Of a stretch of DNA of 64,000 nt, positions 44,152-52,695 are shown one piece after another. The DNA is taken from positions 2,294,001 through 2,358,000 of the forward strand of contig CBDIDH010000001.1 of the NCBI GenBank assembly GCA_965277595.1, read 5' to 3'. The translations under genes were made by a program, and so were the position numbers. The notes below the pieces were generated by a model. The model was not told where the DNA came from, ran no database searches, and saw only the letters and a program-made list of their open reading frames with translations. This stretch comes from CBDIDH01 sp965277595 (GTDB taxonomy: Bacteria > Planctomycetota > Planctomycetia > Isosphaerales > Isosphaeraceae). Every line of letters starts with the position of its first letter. The first letter of the stretch is position 1.

Positions 44152-46089
44152 ATGGGGATCATCAACGAACTTCCAGCCTCGGTGATCAACCAGATCGCCG
44201 CGGGCGAGGTTGTCGAGCGCCCGGCAAGCGTCGTCAAGGAACTCCTGGAAAACGCGATCGACGCCGGAGCCTCGCGCGTCGATGTCACCGTCGAGCGCGG
44301 CGGTAAAGACCTGATCCGGATCGTCGACGACGGTTCGGGGATCGCTCCCGACGACCTTCCCAACGCCTTCCGGCCGCACGCGACGAGCAAGCTCTCGGCG
44401 ACCGAAGACCTCTTTCGGATCAGCACCCTTGGCTTTCGAGGTGAAGCTCTCGCGGCGATTGCCGAGGTCTCCAGAACCCGCTGTCAGTCGCGTACCCAGG
44501 ATGCCGCCGAGGGCTCCGAGGTTACGATCGAAGGGGGCGTTTTCGGCCCGATCCTGCCGACAGGCTGCCCCCCCGGCACGGTGATCGAAGTGCGTAACCT
44601 CTTTTACAACACACCCGTACGTCGATCCTTCCTCAAATCGGACTCGACCGAGGCGGGACACGTTCAGGAAATGTTTTCGAGGATCGCGCTCGCGCACCCG
44701 ACCGTCCACATGACCTTTCGGTCGGGCGGAAAGCTGATTCACGACCTTCCTCCCGTGACCGGCGTTCGGGACCGGGTTTCCGTCTTCTTCGGCCGCGAAC
44801 TGGCGGAATCGCTCCTCTGGATCGAGAGTCGGATTGAGTCGATTCATCTCTGGGGGTATGTCGCCCACCCCTCGCAGAGCCGGTCCAGCGCGAAGGGACA
44901 GTTCCTCTTCGTCGGCGGCCGGTACGTTCGTGACCGTTCGCTCTCGCACGCTCTTTCGGAAGCCTATCGCGGTCTCTTGATGGTCGGCCGACTCCCCGTC
45001 GCCTTCCTCCACCTCGACATCCCCCCCGACGAGGTCGACGTCAACGTCCACCCGACCAAGGTTGAGGTCCGCTTTCGCGACGGTCAGCGCATCTACAGCC
45101 AACTCCTCTCGACCGTCCGCCAGACCTTCCTCTCCAGCGACCTCCACGCCCGACTTCAGACCTCGGAAACGTTCAGTCCTCAAGAAACTACAAGGCGCCC
45201 CGAGACCTTGCCGCCGGTCGATCCATCCCGCGCTTCTTCCTATGCGCTCAACCCGGGTGACGACCGTCGCCAGGAAGTCGCCTCGTGGTTCCCACCCGCC
45301 TCGGAAACGTTCAAGACCTATCCGCAGCCTGGCTATGCCGGTGGACCACCGACCGAAAACTGGACCCAGCGGCTTGCCCCGAGCACCCCTTTTGCCTCTT
45401 CGGGACACTTTGACGAGTTCGCCGCGGTTGATTCGGCACCGAAGACCGAGACCATCGAAACGCTTCAGGAATCAACGGACGAGGAACCGCGAGGACGTCC
45501 CGTCGACCTCGCGGGCTTCCCCCTGAAGGCGCTTCAGGTCCACGATAGCTACCTGATCGCCGAGACCGACGACGGCATGATGGTCATCGATCAGCATGCG
45601 CTTCACGAACGCATCCTCTTTGAAGAATTACGAAAACGGGTCGAGCGCGGAGCGATTGAATCGCAACGCCTGCTCGTTCCCGAACCCGTGGCCCTCTCGG
45701 CGGTTGAGGCGGCCTCGGTGACGGAACAGGCCGACGCTTTGCGGCAGCTTGGTCTTGATATCGAGCCCTTGAGCGGTGACACGGTACTGGTCACGAGCAT
45801 TCCGGCGATGCTCCCCGGGATCGCGCCCGAGCGCCTCTTGCGTGACCTCGCCGAGCACTTGCGATCGCGGCCGAACCCGCCGAGTCGCGACGCCCTGCTG
45901 GCCGACCTGCTGCACATGATCGCCTGCAAGGCGGCGGTCAAAGCCGGTCAGCGGCTCACGCCCGACGAGGTCGCGGCGCTTCTGGAACGGCGACATCTGG
46001 TCAGCGATTCGCACCACTGTCCGCACGGCAGGCCGACGGCCCTCGTTTTCACCAAGTCCGAACTGGAACGCCAGTTTGGAAGAATTTGA
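44152..46089 (+). CDS. mutL: DNA mismatch repair protein MutL
   Basis: About 645 aa. The GHKL ATPase N terminus is textbook: 'INQIAAGEVVERPASVVKEL' followed by 'LENAIDAGA', 'IVDDGSGI' and 'STLGFRGEALAAIAEVS'. The linker (about 345-480) is Pro/Thr-rich. The C-terminal domain has the endonuclease signature 'DQHALHERILFEE' (DQHAx2Ex4E), plus 'ACKAAVKAGQRL' and 'CPHGRPTALVF', so this MutL is predicted to nick DNA itself, as in bacteria without MutH. ATG 44152 begins the conserved 'MGIINELP'; the upstream 51 codons are shadow. No mutS is in the window. Confidence 0.97.
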   Translation: MGIINELPASVINQIAAGEVVERPASVVKELLENAIDAGASRVDVTVERGGKDLIRIVDDGSGIAPDDLPNAFRPHATSKLSATEDLFRISTLGFRGEALAAIAEVSRTRCQSRTQDAAEGSEVTIEGGVFGPILPTGCPPGTVIEVRNLFYNTPVRRSFLKSDSTEAGHVQEMFSRIALAHPTVHMTFRSGGKLIHDLPPVTGVRDRVSVFFGRELAESLLWIESRIESIHLWGYVAHPSQSRSSAKGQFLFVGGRYVRDRSLSHALSEAYRGLLMVGRLPVAFLHLDIPPDEVDVNVHPTKVEVRFRDGQRIYSQLLSTVRQTFLSSDLHARLQTSETFSPQETTRRPETLPPVDPSRASSYALNPGDDRRQEVASWFPPASETFKTYPQPGYAGGPPTENWTQRLAPSTPFASSGHFDEFAAVDSAPKTETIETLQESTDEEPRGRPVDLAGFPLKALQVHDSYLIAETDDGMMVIDQHALHERILFEELRKRVERGAIESQRLLVPEPVALSAVEAASVTEQADALRQLGLDIEPLSGDTVLVTSIPAMLPGIAPERLLRDLAEHLRSRPNPPSRDALLADLLHMIACKAAVKAGQRLTPDEVAALLERRHLVSDSHHCPHGRPTALVFTKSELERQFGRI

Positions 46090-46236
46090 GGCGTCTTCGC
46101 TCGTCGAGTCGAAGGCTCGGCCTGCTCCCCCCTTTCGCATCGAAGCCATCGCACCGTAAAATTTCAATCAGAGGGGCCGGTAGCCAAGGCGCTTTCGGCC
46201 CGGAGTCGTGTCGAGCATTGAGGTCGGGAGCGATCG

Positions 46237-47733
46237 ATGATCTGTGTGACGATCGGGCGGGGCCGGCATGCGTCGCTCGCGCAGGAATGGAGCGAAGCCG
46301 CCGAGGCGGGGGTCGACCTGGTCGAGCTTCGACTTGACTGCCTCCGCCGCGATCCCGACCTCAAGCGCATCCTCGCCAAGCGGCCGACGCCGATGCTCGT
46401 CACCTTGCGCCGAGGCGCCGATGGCGGCCTCTGGCGCGGCAATGAGGAAAAACGGCAGGGGCTGATCCGCGAGGCGATCGCCCTGGGGATCGACTACGTC
46501 GACATCGAGGTTGACGTTGCCTCGAAGATCCGGCGCTACGGCAAAACCAAGCGCATCATCAGCTATCACAACTTCCACGAAATCCCCGCAGACCTCAAGT
46601 CGATTGCCGAACAGTGCGACGAGGCGGACGCCGACGTCGTGAAGCTGGCGGTTCGCGCCCCGTCGATCGCCGAGGCGTCCGAGATTCTCAAGCTGAGCGC
46701 GAATTCTCCCGTGCCGATGATCGCGCTGGCGATGGGCGAGGCCGGCGTCTTCACCCGGATTCTCGGCCGAAAGTTCGGCGCTCCCTGGACCTACGCCGGA
46801 TATAACCCCGAGCGCACCTTCGCGCCGGGGATGCCCGTTTATCGCGACCTGAAGCGCGATTACCTGTACGACCAGATCAACGCCGAGACCGAGGTTTTCG
46901 GCGTGATTGGCGACCCGATCGGCCATAGCCTCAGCCCGGCGATTCACAACGCCGCGTTTCGCCAGCTTGGCTTGAACAAGGTCATGGTCCCCTTCCTGAT
47001 CCCGGCGGGAACGCTCCGGCCGTCGCTCAAGGCGCTGGAATGGCTCGATCTGAAAGGCTTCAGCGTCACGATTCCGCACAAGGAAGAGGTGATTCCTCTT
47101 TTGAAGAAGATGGACGCGGCGGTCGATCGGACGAAGTCGTGCAACACCGTTCTGATCACCAATGGCGACAGGATCGGCTACAACACGGATTATCGGGCGG
47201 CGATGGAGTCGCTCAAGGTCGCCCTCGGCGGTCGCGCGAATGATGACGATGCCAATCCGCTGGCTGATAAGCAAGTCCTGATTTTGGGCGCGGGGGGCGT
47301 GGCCCGAGCGATCGCCTTTGGCTGCCAGCGTCGTGGCGCCAATCTTTCGATTAGCAGTCGCAACGCCGAACGCGCGACGGCGCTTGCGGCGGAAGTTGGC
47401 TGCCGGTCGGTCGACTGGGGTCAGCGGGTGGCGACCCTCGCCGAGATCATCATCAACTGCACACCCGTGGGCATGCACCCCAACGTTGACGATACGCCGA
47501 TGCCCCCCGCCGCCTTCAACAAGGCGAACATGGTCGCCTTTGACACCGTCTATCATCCCGAGAACACGATGTTTCTCAAGCTAGCGCGTGAGCGAGACTG
47601 TCAGTCGATCTCGGGCGTCGATATGTTCATCCACCAGGCCGCCGCGCAGTTCAAGTATTACACCGGCCAGGACGCTCCCGAAGACCTGATGCGCGAGGTC
47701 GTCCGCCGCAAGCTCGGCCCGGTCCGCGAATGA
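46237..47733 (+). CDS. aroDE: bifunctional type I 3-dehydroquinase / shikimate dehydrogenase
   Basis: A 498-aa fusion catalysing two consecutive shikimate-pathway steps. Residues about 1-215 are a type I dehydroquinase: H111 in 'IISYHNFHEIP' and the Schiff-base K136 in 'ADVVKLAVRAPS'. Residues about 225-498 are shikimate dehydrogenase: 'FGVIGDPIGHSLSPAIHNAA', catalytic Lys in 'GFSVTIPHKEEV', 'IGYNTDYRAAMESL', the NADP Rossmann loop 'LILGAGGVARAIAFG' and 'NCTPVGMHP'. The same fusion order occurs in plants and some chlamydiae and planctomycetes. GGGAG precedes the ATG. Its last 4 bases overlap the start of aroK (ATGA), so the genes are coupled. Confidence 0.96.
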   Translation: MICVTIGRGRHASLAQEWSEAAEAGVDLVELRLDCLRRDPDLKRILAKRPTPMLVTLRRGADGGLWRGNEEKRQGLIREAIALGIDYVDIEVDVASKIRRYGKTKRIISYHNFHEIPADLKSIAEQCDEADADVVKLAVRAPSIAEASEILKLSANSPVPMIALAMGEAGVFTRILGRKFGAPWTYAGYNPERTFAPGMPVYRDLKRDYLYDQINAETEVFGVIGDPIGHSLSPAIHNAAFRQLGLNKVMVPFLIPAGTLRPSLKALEWLDLKGFSVTIPHKEEVIPLLKKMDAAVDRTKSCNTVLITNGDRIGYNTDYRAAMESLKVALGGRANDDDANPLADKQVLILGAGGVARAIAFGCQRRGANLSISSRNAERATALAAEVGCRSVDWGQRVATLAEIIINCTPVGMHPNVDDTPMPPAAFNKANMVAFDTVYHPENTMFLKLARERDCQSISGVDMFIHQAAAQFKYYTGQDAPEDLMREVVRRKLGPVRE

Positions 47734-48317
47734 GTGATCGGACCGAGATCCCCGACGTGATCGGCCTCGCCCTGATCGGCTATCGAGGAACCGGCAAGAC
47801 GACCGTCGGCCGATTGCTGGCCGCAACGCTCGGCCGCTCCTTCGTCGACGCCGACCAGGCGCTCGAATCCCGGATCGGCCGATCGATCCGTTCGCTCTTT
47901 GAGAACGAGGGCGAGCCGGTTTTTCGTGACCTTGAAGAAAAGATCCTGGCCGACCTGTCGAGGCATCCCGATCGCGCCGTGGTCGCGACTGGCGGCGGTG
48001 TCATTCTTCGGGCGGCGAACCGGAACGCCTTGAAAGCCTTTGGTTTGACGATCTGGCTGCGGGCCGATCCCACGGTCCTGGCCGATCGCCTGCGCGGGGG
48101 TCTCGATCGCCCCGCGCTCACCTCGGCAGGGACTCTTCGTGAGATCGCCGATGTCCTCGAAACCCGCGAACCACTCTACCGCGCCGCAGCCGACCTTGTG
48201 ATCGAGACCGATCAGAAACGCCCGGTTGAGATTGTCGATGAACTGCGGTCGGTCCTCGGGCAGATCGACGCGGAACGTTGGCGAGCGATCGAACAGCGGC
48301 GGAGGACGGATCGTTGA
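47730..48317 (+). CDS. aroK: shikimate kinase
   Basis: A 195-aa P-loop kinase phosphorylating shikimate at the 3-hydroxyl, the step after AroE. Walker A is 'GYRGTGKTT' (K23). The substrate-binding residues lie in 'FVDADQALESRIGRSI' and 'VVATGGGVILR', and the lid follows in 'LRGGLDRPAL'. The start overlaps the aroDE stop by 4 bp, and the stop overlaps the probable TTG start of the prepilin peptidase gene, giving three tightly coupled genes. Length is normal. Confidence 0.95.
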   Translation: MSDRTEIPDVIGLALIGYRGTGKTTVGRLLAATLGRSFVDADQALESRIGRSIRSLFENEGEPVFRDLEEKILADLSRHPDRAVVATGGGVILRAANRNALKAFGLTIWLRADPTVLADRLRGGLDRPALTSAGTLREIADVLETREPLYRAAADLVIETDQKRPVEIVDELRSVLGQIDAERWRAIEQRRRTDR

Positions 48318-49234
48318 TAACCTGGCAGACGCATGCCATTTTGATCGTCGGCCTCTTCGCCATCGGGGCGGTTGTCGGCAGTTTTTTGAATGTTTGTATT
48401 TATCGCATTCCCTGGCAAAAGAGCGTGATCTGGCCCGCGTCGCACTGCATGCGCTGTCTGTCGGCGATCGCGCCTCAGGATAACATCCCGATCGTGAGCT
48501 GGATCACGCTTCGGGGTGAGTGCCGGGCCTGCGGACAGCCGATCTCTCCGCGTTATCCGCTCATTGAGACACTCGTCGGCTTGCTTTACGCGGCAGTTTA
48601 CGTTTCTAACGTTGTGTATGGAACGGAAATCCCCTGGGGTACGTTGCCGACGGTGATTCCGGTCGGCCTGGCGTACCATTTAAGCCTTGTCGCCCTGCTC
48701 GTCGCGGCGACGTTTATCGATTATGACCTGACGATCATTCCCGACGAGATCACGGTCCCCGGCATGCTCATTGGCCTGAGCGTCGGGACGATCTTGCCGG
48801 CGATCCGACCCGAACCGGGCTTCGCGAGCACGCACTGGGACGGATTTCTCGTCGGAATGATCGGTCTGGCGGTCGGCGGCGGCTTGACCTGGGCCGTCCG
48901 CCTGATTGGCTCGATCGCGTTGAGGCGGGAGGCGATGGGGTTTGGTGACGTGACGCTCATGGCGATGATCGGGGCGTACATGGGCTGGCAGGTCGCGGTC
49001 CTGACCTTCTTCTCCGCCCCCTTTTTTGGGCTGGCGCACGCGTCGTCGAAGGTCTTGATTTACCTCGGCAAACGCATGGCGGGACAGCCGACGTCGAGCG
49101 TGGACCGTGAGATCCCTTTTGGACCTTATCTGAGCATGGCCGCGCTGGCCTTGTTACTGTCTTGGCCGTGGCTCTGGCCCGCCTGGGGCAAAAATTATTT
49201 CCAGATTCTTCGCCTGATCGTTACCTCTCCCTGA
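48314..49234 (+). CDS. prepilin leader peptidase / N-methyltransferase (PilD-like)
   Basis: About 306 aa. An N-terminal helix 'GAVVGSFLNVCIYRIP' is followed by the zinc-binding domain with two CxxC pairs, 'SHCMRCLSAIAP' and 'GECRACGQPISPRYPL' (methyltransferase lobe). The aspartyl protease lobe has 'FIDYDLTIIPDEITVPGML' and the GxGD motif in 'GFGDVTLMAMIGAYMG'. It processes type IV pilin and type II secretion pseudopilins at the inner membrane. I choose the TTG at 48314, with GGAGG 8 nt upstream, overlapping the aroK stop; a TTG at 48278 lies inside aroK. Sharing a transcript with shikimate genes is odd but not unique. Confidence 0.93.
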   Translation: MITWQTHAILIVGLFAIGAVVGSFLNVCIYRIPWQKSVIWPASHCMRCLSAIAPQDNIPIVSWITLRGECRACGQPISPRYPLIETLVGLLYAAVYVSNVVYGTEIPWGTLPTVIPVGLAYHLSLVALLVAATFIDYDLTIIPDEITVPGMLIGLSVGTILPAIRPEPGFASTHWDGFLVGMIGLAVGGGLTWAVRLIGSIALRREAMGFGDVTLMAMIGAYMGWQVAVLTFFSAPFFGLAHASSKVLIYLGKRMAGQPTSSVDREIPFGPYLSMAALALLLSWPWLWPAWGKNYFQILRLIVTSP

Positions 49235-49360
49235 CGTGCGATCTGGAGAATTGCAAAATCGCGATGACAAATGACCGAGAAATTCCAACTTTTGGTCCTC
49301 GGTCATTGGTCCTTGGTCACGGAATAAGACGGACTTTGCAATCCTCCTGGACGTACGATC
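49233..49360. repeat. intergenic heptad palindrome, copy 2, with flanking direct repeat (MITE-like)
   Basis: Outer arms GGAGAATTGCAAAATC (49245-49260) and GGACTTTGCAATCCTCC (49331-49347) enclose inner arms with the 7-nt series GGTCCTC GGTCATT GGTCCTT GGTCACG. A near-perfect 11-bp direct repeat, GACGTGCGATC (49233-49243) and GACGTACGATC (49350-49360), flanks the element with a base or two between. It fills the gap after the prepilin peptidase gene. Confidence 0.8.
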
Positions 49361-49391
49361 GCATTTCCATCGAACAGAATCGAGGCGTCCG

Positions 49392-49766
49392 ATGACATCC
49401 CCCTACAAGCGTCGTAAGCCTTCGATCGCGCGGAACCTTTGGATTTACCGACGGATTGTCGGCCTGGCCTTGATTCTGGGCCTCTTGCTCTACTTCATCA
49501 TGGCGAATCGGTCGCAAGTGACGGTCTCGTTTCCGTTTGCGCTGGGGACGGTGACGAGCTCGACCGGCTTAGTGATTCTCGTGAGCGCGCTGGTGGGATC
49601 AGTGACAACGGCCTTGACGATGACTCTTTTGCTGGCCTGGCGAAGAGTGCGATCGGGAGGCCCCCGATCAGCCGACGATGACTATACGCCGCTCTCCGAT
49701 GACCGACCGCCGGCCAACTACGCGGCGAAGGCGTCGGACGCGGCACCCGGCGAGGATTGGTCCTGA
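49392..49766 (+). CDS. LapA-like (DUF1049) small membrane protein
   Basis: A 124-aa protein with two transmembrane helices ('IVGLALILGLLLYFIMANRS' and 'TGLVILVSALVGSVTTALTM') joined by a short loop 'VTVSFPFALGTV'. This is the LapA/DUF1049 (lipopolysaccharide assembly protein A domain) pattern. A disordered acidic tail follows. In enterobacteria LapA homologues regulate LPS synthesis through LapB/FtsH; the role in planctomycetes is not known. It is followed by a lipoprotein gene 77 bp downstream. Confidence 0.82.
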   Translation: MTSPYKRRKPSIARNLWIYRRIVGLALILGLLLYFIMANRSQVTVSFPFALGTVTSSTGLVILVSALVGSVTTALTMTLLLAWRRVRSGGPRSADDDYTPLSDDRPPANYAAKASDAAPGEDWS

Positions 49767-49843
49767 GTCCGACCGGCGGGTTGGTTGGCCGGATCTCATC
49801 CCCAAACGACCCACGACCGCCGAGATCCGGCAAGGTCGCATGC

Positions 49844-50419
49844 ATGAATTTTTGCCGATACGTCTGGTTGCTGGCCGGTCTCTGCCTGATCGGCCCTGGC
49901 TGCGCGCAGTCGGGGTCGCTCCGGTCGAAGGGGACGAACGTCGGGACGCTCAAGACCAGTCTCAGTCACATGGAATTTGAGAATCAGCAACTCCGCAAGG
50001 AGGTTGCCAACCTCAAGTCGGAGATTCGCCAGACCGAGGATCGCCTCGTTCAGGAAGAGTCGAACAATGGCGAGCTTTCCGCGCGGTTGGATAACGCCAA
50101 GGCCATGCTCAAAAGCCGAGGTCTCGAAGCGTCCGAACTCGCCGAGAGCAGCCCCGTCGACCACGCGCCCGAGCCTTCTCGGATCACCTTGCCCGCCGGT
50201 CGATCGACCCGGAAGCCTCGAAAACCCCCATCGGCGCAGATTCCCGGTCGAATTGAAGCGTTGCCTTCAACGGACGACCTCGAATCCCGTTCCAACGGCT
50301 GGGGCCGTCCCGTCTCGGACGCAGCTGAGGACGACCCCGCCTTGCTCGGCCGACGCGATGGCCCGGCTGTCTGGCTGCCGGTCGCGCGCGGGGTCAGTGA
50401 TTCGACAATCCGGCGCTAG
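49844..50419 (+). CDS. predicted lipoprotein with coiled coil
   Basis: About 191 aa. The N terminus 'NFCRYVWLLAGLCLIGPGCA' is a lipoprotein signal with lipobox L-x-x-G-C-like 'IGPGC'. A coiled coil follows ('EFENQQLRKEVANLKSEIRQ', 'EDRLVQEESNNGELSARLDN'), then a disordered basic/Pro-rich tail. ATG 49844 begins the signal; the longer frame from 49757 overlaps the LapA-like gene. No named family is recognised. It is probably co-transcribed with the LapA-like gene. Confidence 0.75.
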   Translation: MNFCRYVWLLAGLCLIGPGCAQSGSLRSKGTNVGTLKTSLSHMEFENQQLRKEVANLKSEIRQTEDRLVQEESNNGELSARLDNAKAMLKSRGLEASELAESSPVDHAPEPSRITLPAGRSTRKPRKPPSAQIPGRIEALPSTDDLESRSNGWGRPVSDAAEDDPALLGRRDGPAVWLPVARGVSDSTIRR

Positions 50420-50572
50420 CGTGAACTGTTCCGATCCTGCTCAAGATCACGCCCGAACCCGTCCGATAGCCTTTTTGCGAGCGTGATTTTCCGGTTGCGC
50501 GATCCAAAGAGCGGGGCGAAGGCGGACCTGGCGGACCGTCGCCGCCCCGTTGCGCGTTCGGGGCCTTATTCC

Positions 50573-51532
50573 TCAAGGAGTCGCGTTGGCGGCGGAAGTT
50601 CCAGCCACGGGCGGATCAACCTTGAGCGTGTAAGTCTTGCTCCGCTCGTTCAACGATTTGAAGCGGCCGGTGACGACGGTCGCCTTGTCGCCGTGCTTGA
50701 TGCGGACCTTCCACTTCGTCGGTTTGGGAATGCCGCCGAAGCCCCCCCAGTAGACGACGAACCACTTGTACTCGCCCGTCGGCCCTTGCCCCTTCACGCG
50801 CTCGTCGGTCCCTTCAACGAGATGCATCCAGTAGATGTTTTCGGGACCGAAGCCCTTCGTGTTGTCGACGTCAAGCTCGCCGCCGAAGGTCCCTTTGGGG
50901 TCTTCCCAGTGAATTTCCTTGCCGCCAGGCTCGATGACGTGGAGGTCAAGGTCAACCTCGGTGTCCCAGAGCAAGGTAAACTGGGGGTCGCCGACCTTCA
51001 CCTCGACCCCTCGGACGCTCTCGCCCCCTTGACCGAACTTGGCGAGACCAAAGCCGTCGCCATCACCGGCGCCGGGGTTGTTATTGTTCATGCCCCCGCC
51101 CGCGCTCGCCTTTGAGGAACCGACGATCTCCGGCGCCTTCACTTCCAGCGCGGCCATGTCGAGCGGCTTCAAACCGGTCAAGGCCGGCGCCGGAGTCGGT
51201 TCGGGGGTGATGGTCATCTCGGACTGCGTGTTGAGACCGCCGGTCCGGTTCATCCCTTCTTCCACGCCGTTTTCGGAACCGGCAAGACGCGTCGAAAACA
51301 CCTTGGGGGGATTGGACTTCGGCACGATGATCCAGAGCGCCAGCGCCACCAGGATCAGACCATGCAGGGTCAGCGAGGTCGACCAGCCCCGGAGGCTCTC
51401 GCGCGAGAACTCGATCCAGGACTGGACGGGGCGTTCTTCCTCGCCTTCGGGCAGGTCGATCGGTGGCGCGACGGTCGCCGGCCGGGCGACGGGAATCGTC
51501 TCCTTCCCGGCTCTGGGCGGTTTTTCGGGCAT
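50573..51532 (-). CDS. membrane-anchored DUF2135/YfaP-like protein
   Basis: About 319 aa. A cytosolic Pro-rich N terminus precedes one transmembrane helix ('LTLHGLILVALALWIIVPKS', about 50-70). A disordered Gly/Asn-rich linker and a C-terminal beta domain follow. That domain carries the DUF2135-type signature 'WDTEVDLDLHVIEPGGKEIH' and 'ELDVDNTKGFGPENIYW', in which Asp residues may bind calcium. ATG 51532 precedes the family-like N terminus; the longer frame to 51811 is shadow. It faces the larB gene divergently. Function is unknown; a TonB- or BatA-like surface role would be a guess. Confidence 0.8.
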   Translation of the reverse strand: MPEKPPRAGKETIPVARPATVAPPIDLPEGEEERPVQSWIEFSRESLRGWSTSLTLHGLILVALALWIIVPKSNPPKVFSTRLAGSENGVEEGMNRTGGLNTQSEMTITPEPTPAPALTGLKPLDMAALEVKAPEIVGSSKASAGGGMNNNNPGAGDGDGFGLAKFGQGGESVRGVEVKVGDPQFTLLWDTEVDLDLHVIEPGGKEIHWEDPKGTFGGELDVDNTKGFGPENIYWMHLVEGTDERVKGQGPTGEYKWFVVYWGGFGGIPKPTKWKVRIKHGDKATVVTGRFKSLNERSKTYTLKVDPPVAGTSAANATP

Positions 51533-51725
51533 GGCGGAAACCCCCACGCGGTTCGGTCGCCGCGGAGTCTGGCCGGGGCGTCTGAGGTGACTTGCAACCA
51601 GCATATCATGGGCAAGAACCGTCGGGAAAGCCTGAAGCGGTTGCGATCTCACCCCGGTTCGCGGTACAAAGGATCTTCTCTCCTTCTTACGACTGGCGAG
51701 GACACCGGACGACCCCGAAACACGC

Positions 51726-52511
51726 ATGGACCAACACGAACTCAAGACGCTCTTCGACGCCGTCCGGAGCGGCAAGGTCTCTCCCGACGACGCCGCCCAG
51801 ACCCTTGTCACCCGCCCTTACGAGGAGGCGGGAAGTTTTGCCAAGGTTGACCTTCATCGCCGATTACGCTGCGGCTTTCCCGAGGTCATCTTTGGCCAGG
51901 GCAAGACCCCCGAGCAGATCGAGGGCATCCTCCGCGTGATGATCCGTCACGGCCAGGCGGGCCTGGTCACCCGCGTCGATTCTCAAACCGCGGCGCACCT
52001 GGTCCGGGCCTTTCCCGAGGGGCGGCACAACGCCATCGGCCGGACCTTCTCGGTCGTGAACCCCGAGGAAGCTGGTTCCAGGCTCGGCCGGGTCGTTGTT
52101 GTCACCGCGGGGACGAGCGACCTTCCCGTCGCCGAGGAAGCCCGGGTGACCGCCGAGGCATGGAACTGCGAGGTCACGCTCATTGCCGATGTCGGCGTCG
52201 CCGGGCTTCATCGCCTTCTCGATCAGCTTGGATCGCTCGGCGGGGCCGATGCGCTGGTGGTCGTCGCGGGAATGGAAGGGGCCTTGCCGAGCGTGGTCGG
52301 CGGCCTCGTCGATTGCCCGGTGATCGCCGTCCCGACGAGCATCGGCTATGGCGCGAGCTTTGGTGGCCTCGCCGCATTGCTTGGGATGCTCAACAGTTGC
52401 GCCTCGAACGTCGTCGTCGTGAACATTGACGCCGGGTTCAACGGCGGCCACGTCGCCGGTCTGATCGCTCGACGCGCCGGGCAGGCCCGGATCTCCGCGG
52501 CCGGATCTTGA
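51726..52511 (+). CDS. larB: nickel-pincer cofactor biosynthesis protein LarB
   Basis: A 261-aa protein. The N-terminal helical part is followed by a PurE-like domain with the LarB hallmarks 'VVVTAGTSDLPVAEEARVTA', 'LIADVGVAGLHRLLDQL', 'VVVAGMEGALPSVVGGLVDC' and 'VPTSIGYGASFGGLAALLGM'. LarB carboxylates and hydrolyses nicotinic acid adenine dinucleotide, the first step to the nickel pincer cofactor used by lactate racemase and relatives (established). LarC, LarE and LarA genes are not visible nearby. It starts 193 bp from the divergent DUF2135-like gene. Confidence 0.92.
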   Translation: MDQHELKTLFDAVRSGKVSPDDAAQTLVTRPYEEAGSFAKVDLHRRLRCGFPEVIFGQGKTPEQIEGILRVMIRHGQAGLVTRVDSQTAAHLVRAFPEGRHNAIGRTFSVVNPEEAGSRLGRVVVVTAGTSDLPVAEEARVTAEAWNCEVTLIADVGVAGLHRLLDQLGSLGGADALVVVAGMEGALPSVVGGLVDCPVIAVPTSIGYGASFGGLAALLGMLNSCASNVVVVNIDAGFNGGHVAGLIARRAGQARISAAGS

Positions 52512-52524
52512 TTTCTGGTAAGTG

Positions 52525-52569
52525 AAAAGGACAAAGGTCAAGTTTGGAAATCTGCCCTTTGTCCTTTTT
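52525..52569 (+). terminator. intrinsic-terminator-like hairpin built from 7-nt units (heptad palindrome, copy 4)
   Basis: The perfect 13-bp stem AAAAGGACAAAGG (52525-52537) and CCTTTGTCCTTTT (52556-52568) has an 18-nt loop and ends in a T-run, 14 bp after the larB stop. It is followed by GACCCTT GACCTTT GACCTTC in 7-nt steps. It probably terminates larB transcription. Confidence 0.6.
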
Positions 52570-52695
52570 GACCCTTGACCTTTGACCTTCTGTCCTTTGC
52601 CCTCAATCGGCGTTCGGCCCTGATTCCCTCTGCCTCGATCTGATCTCTCTTCCGACCCGGTCCGCGCGCGGCCGAAGAACCTGGAGCCCTGGTCC

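Noticed and set aside
44092..45408. 438-aa open frame antisense to mutL
   Set aside because: MutL motifs are unambiguous on the plus strand; the opposite frame is Arg/Gly/Asp-rich shadow.
46168..47556. 462-aa open frame antisense to aroDE
   Set aside because: The plus strand encodes both catalytic domains with all key residues, so this frame is a shadow.
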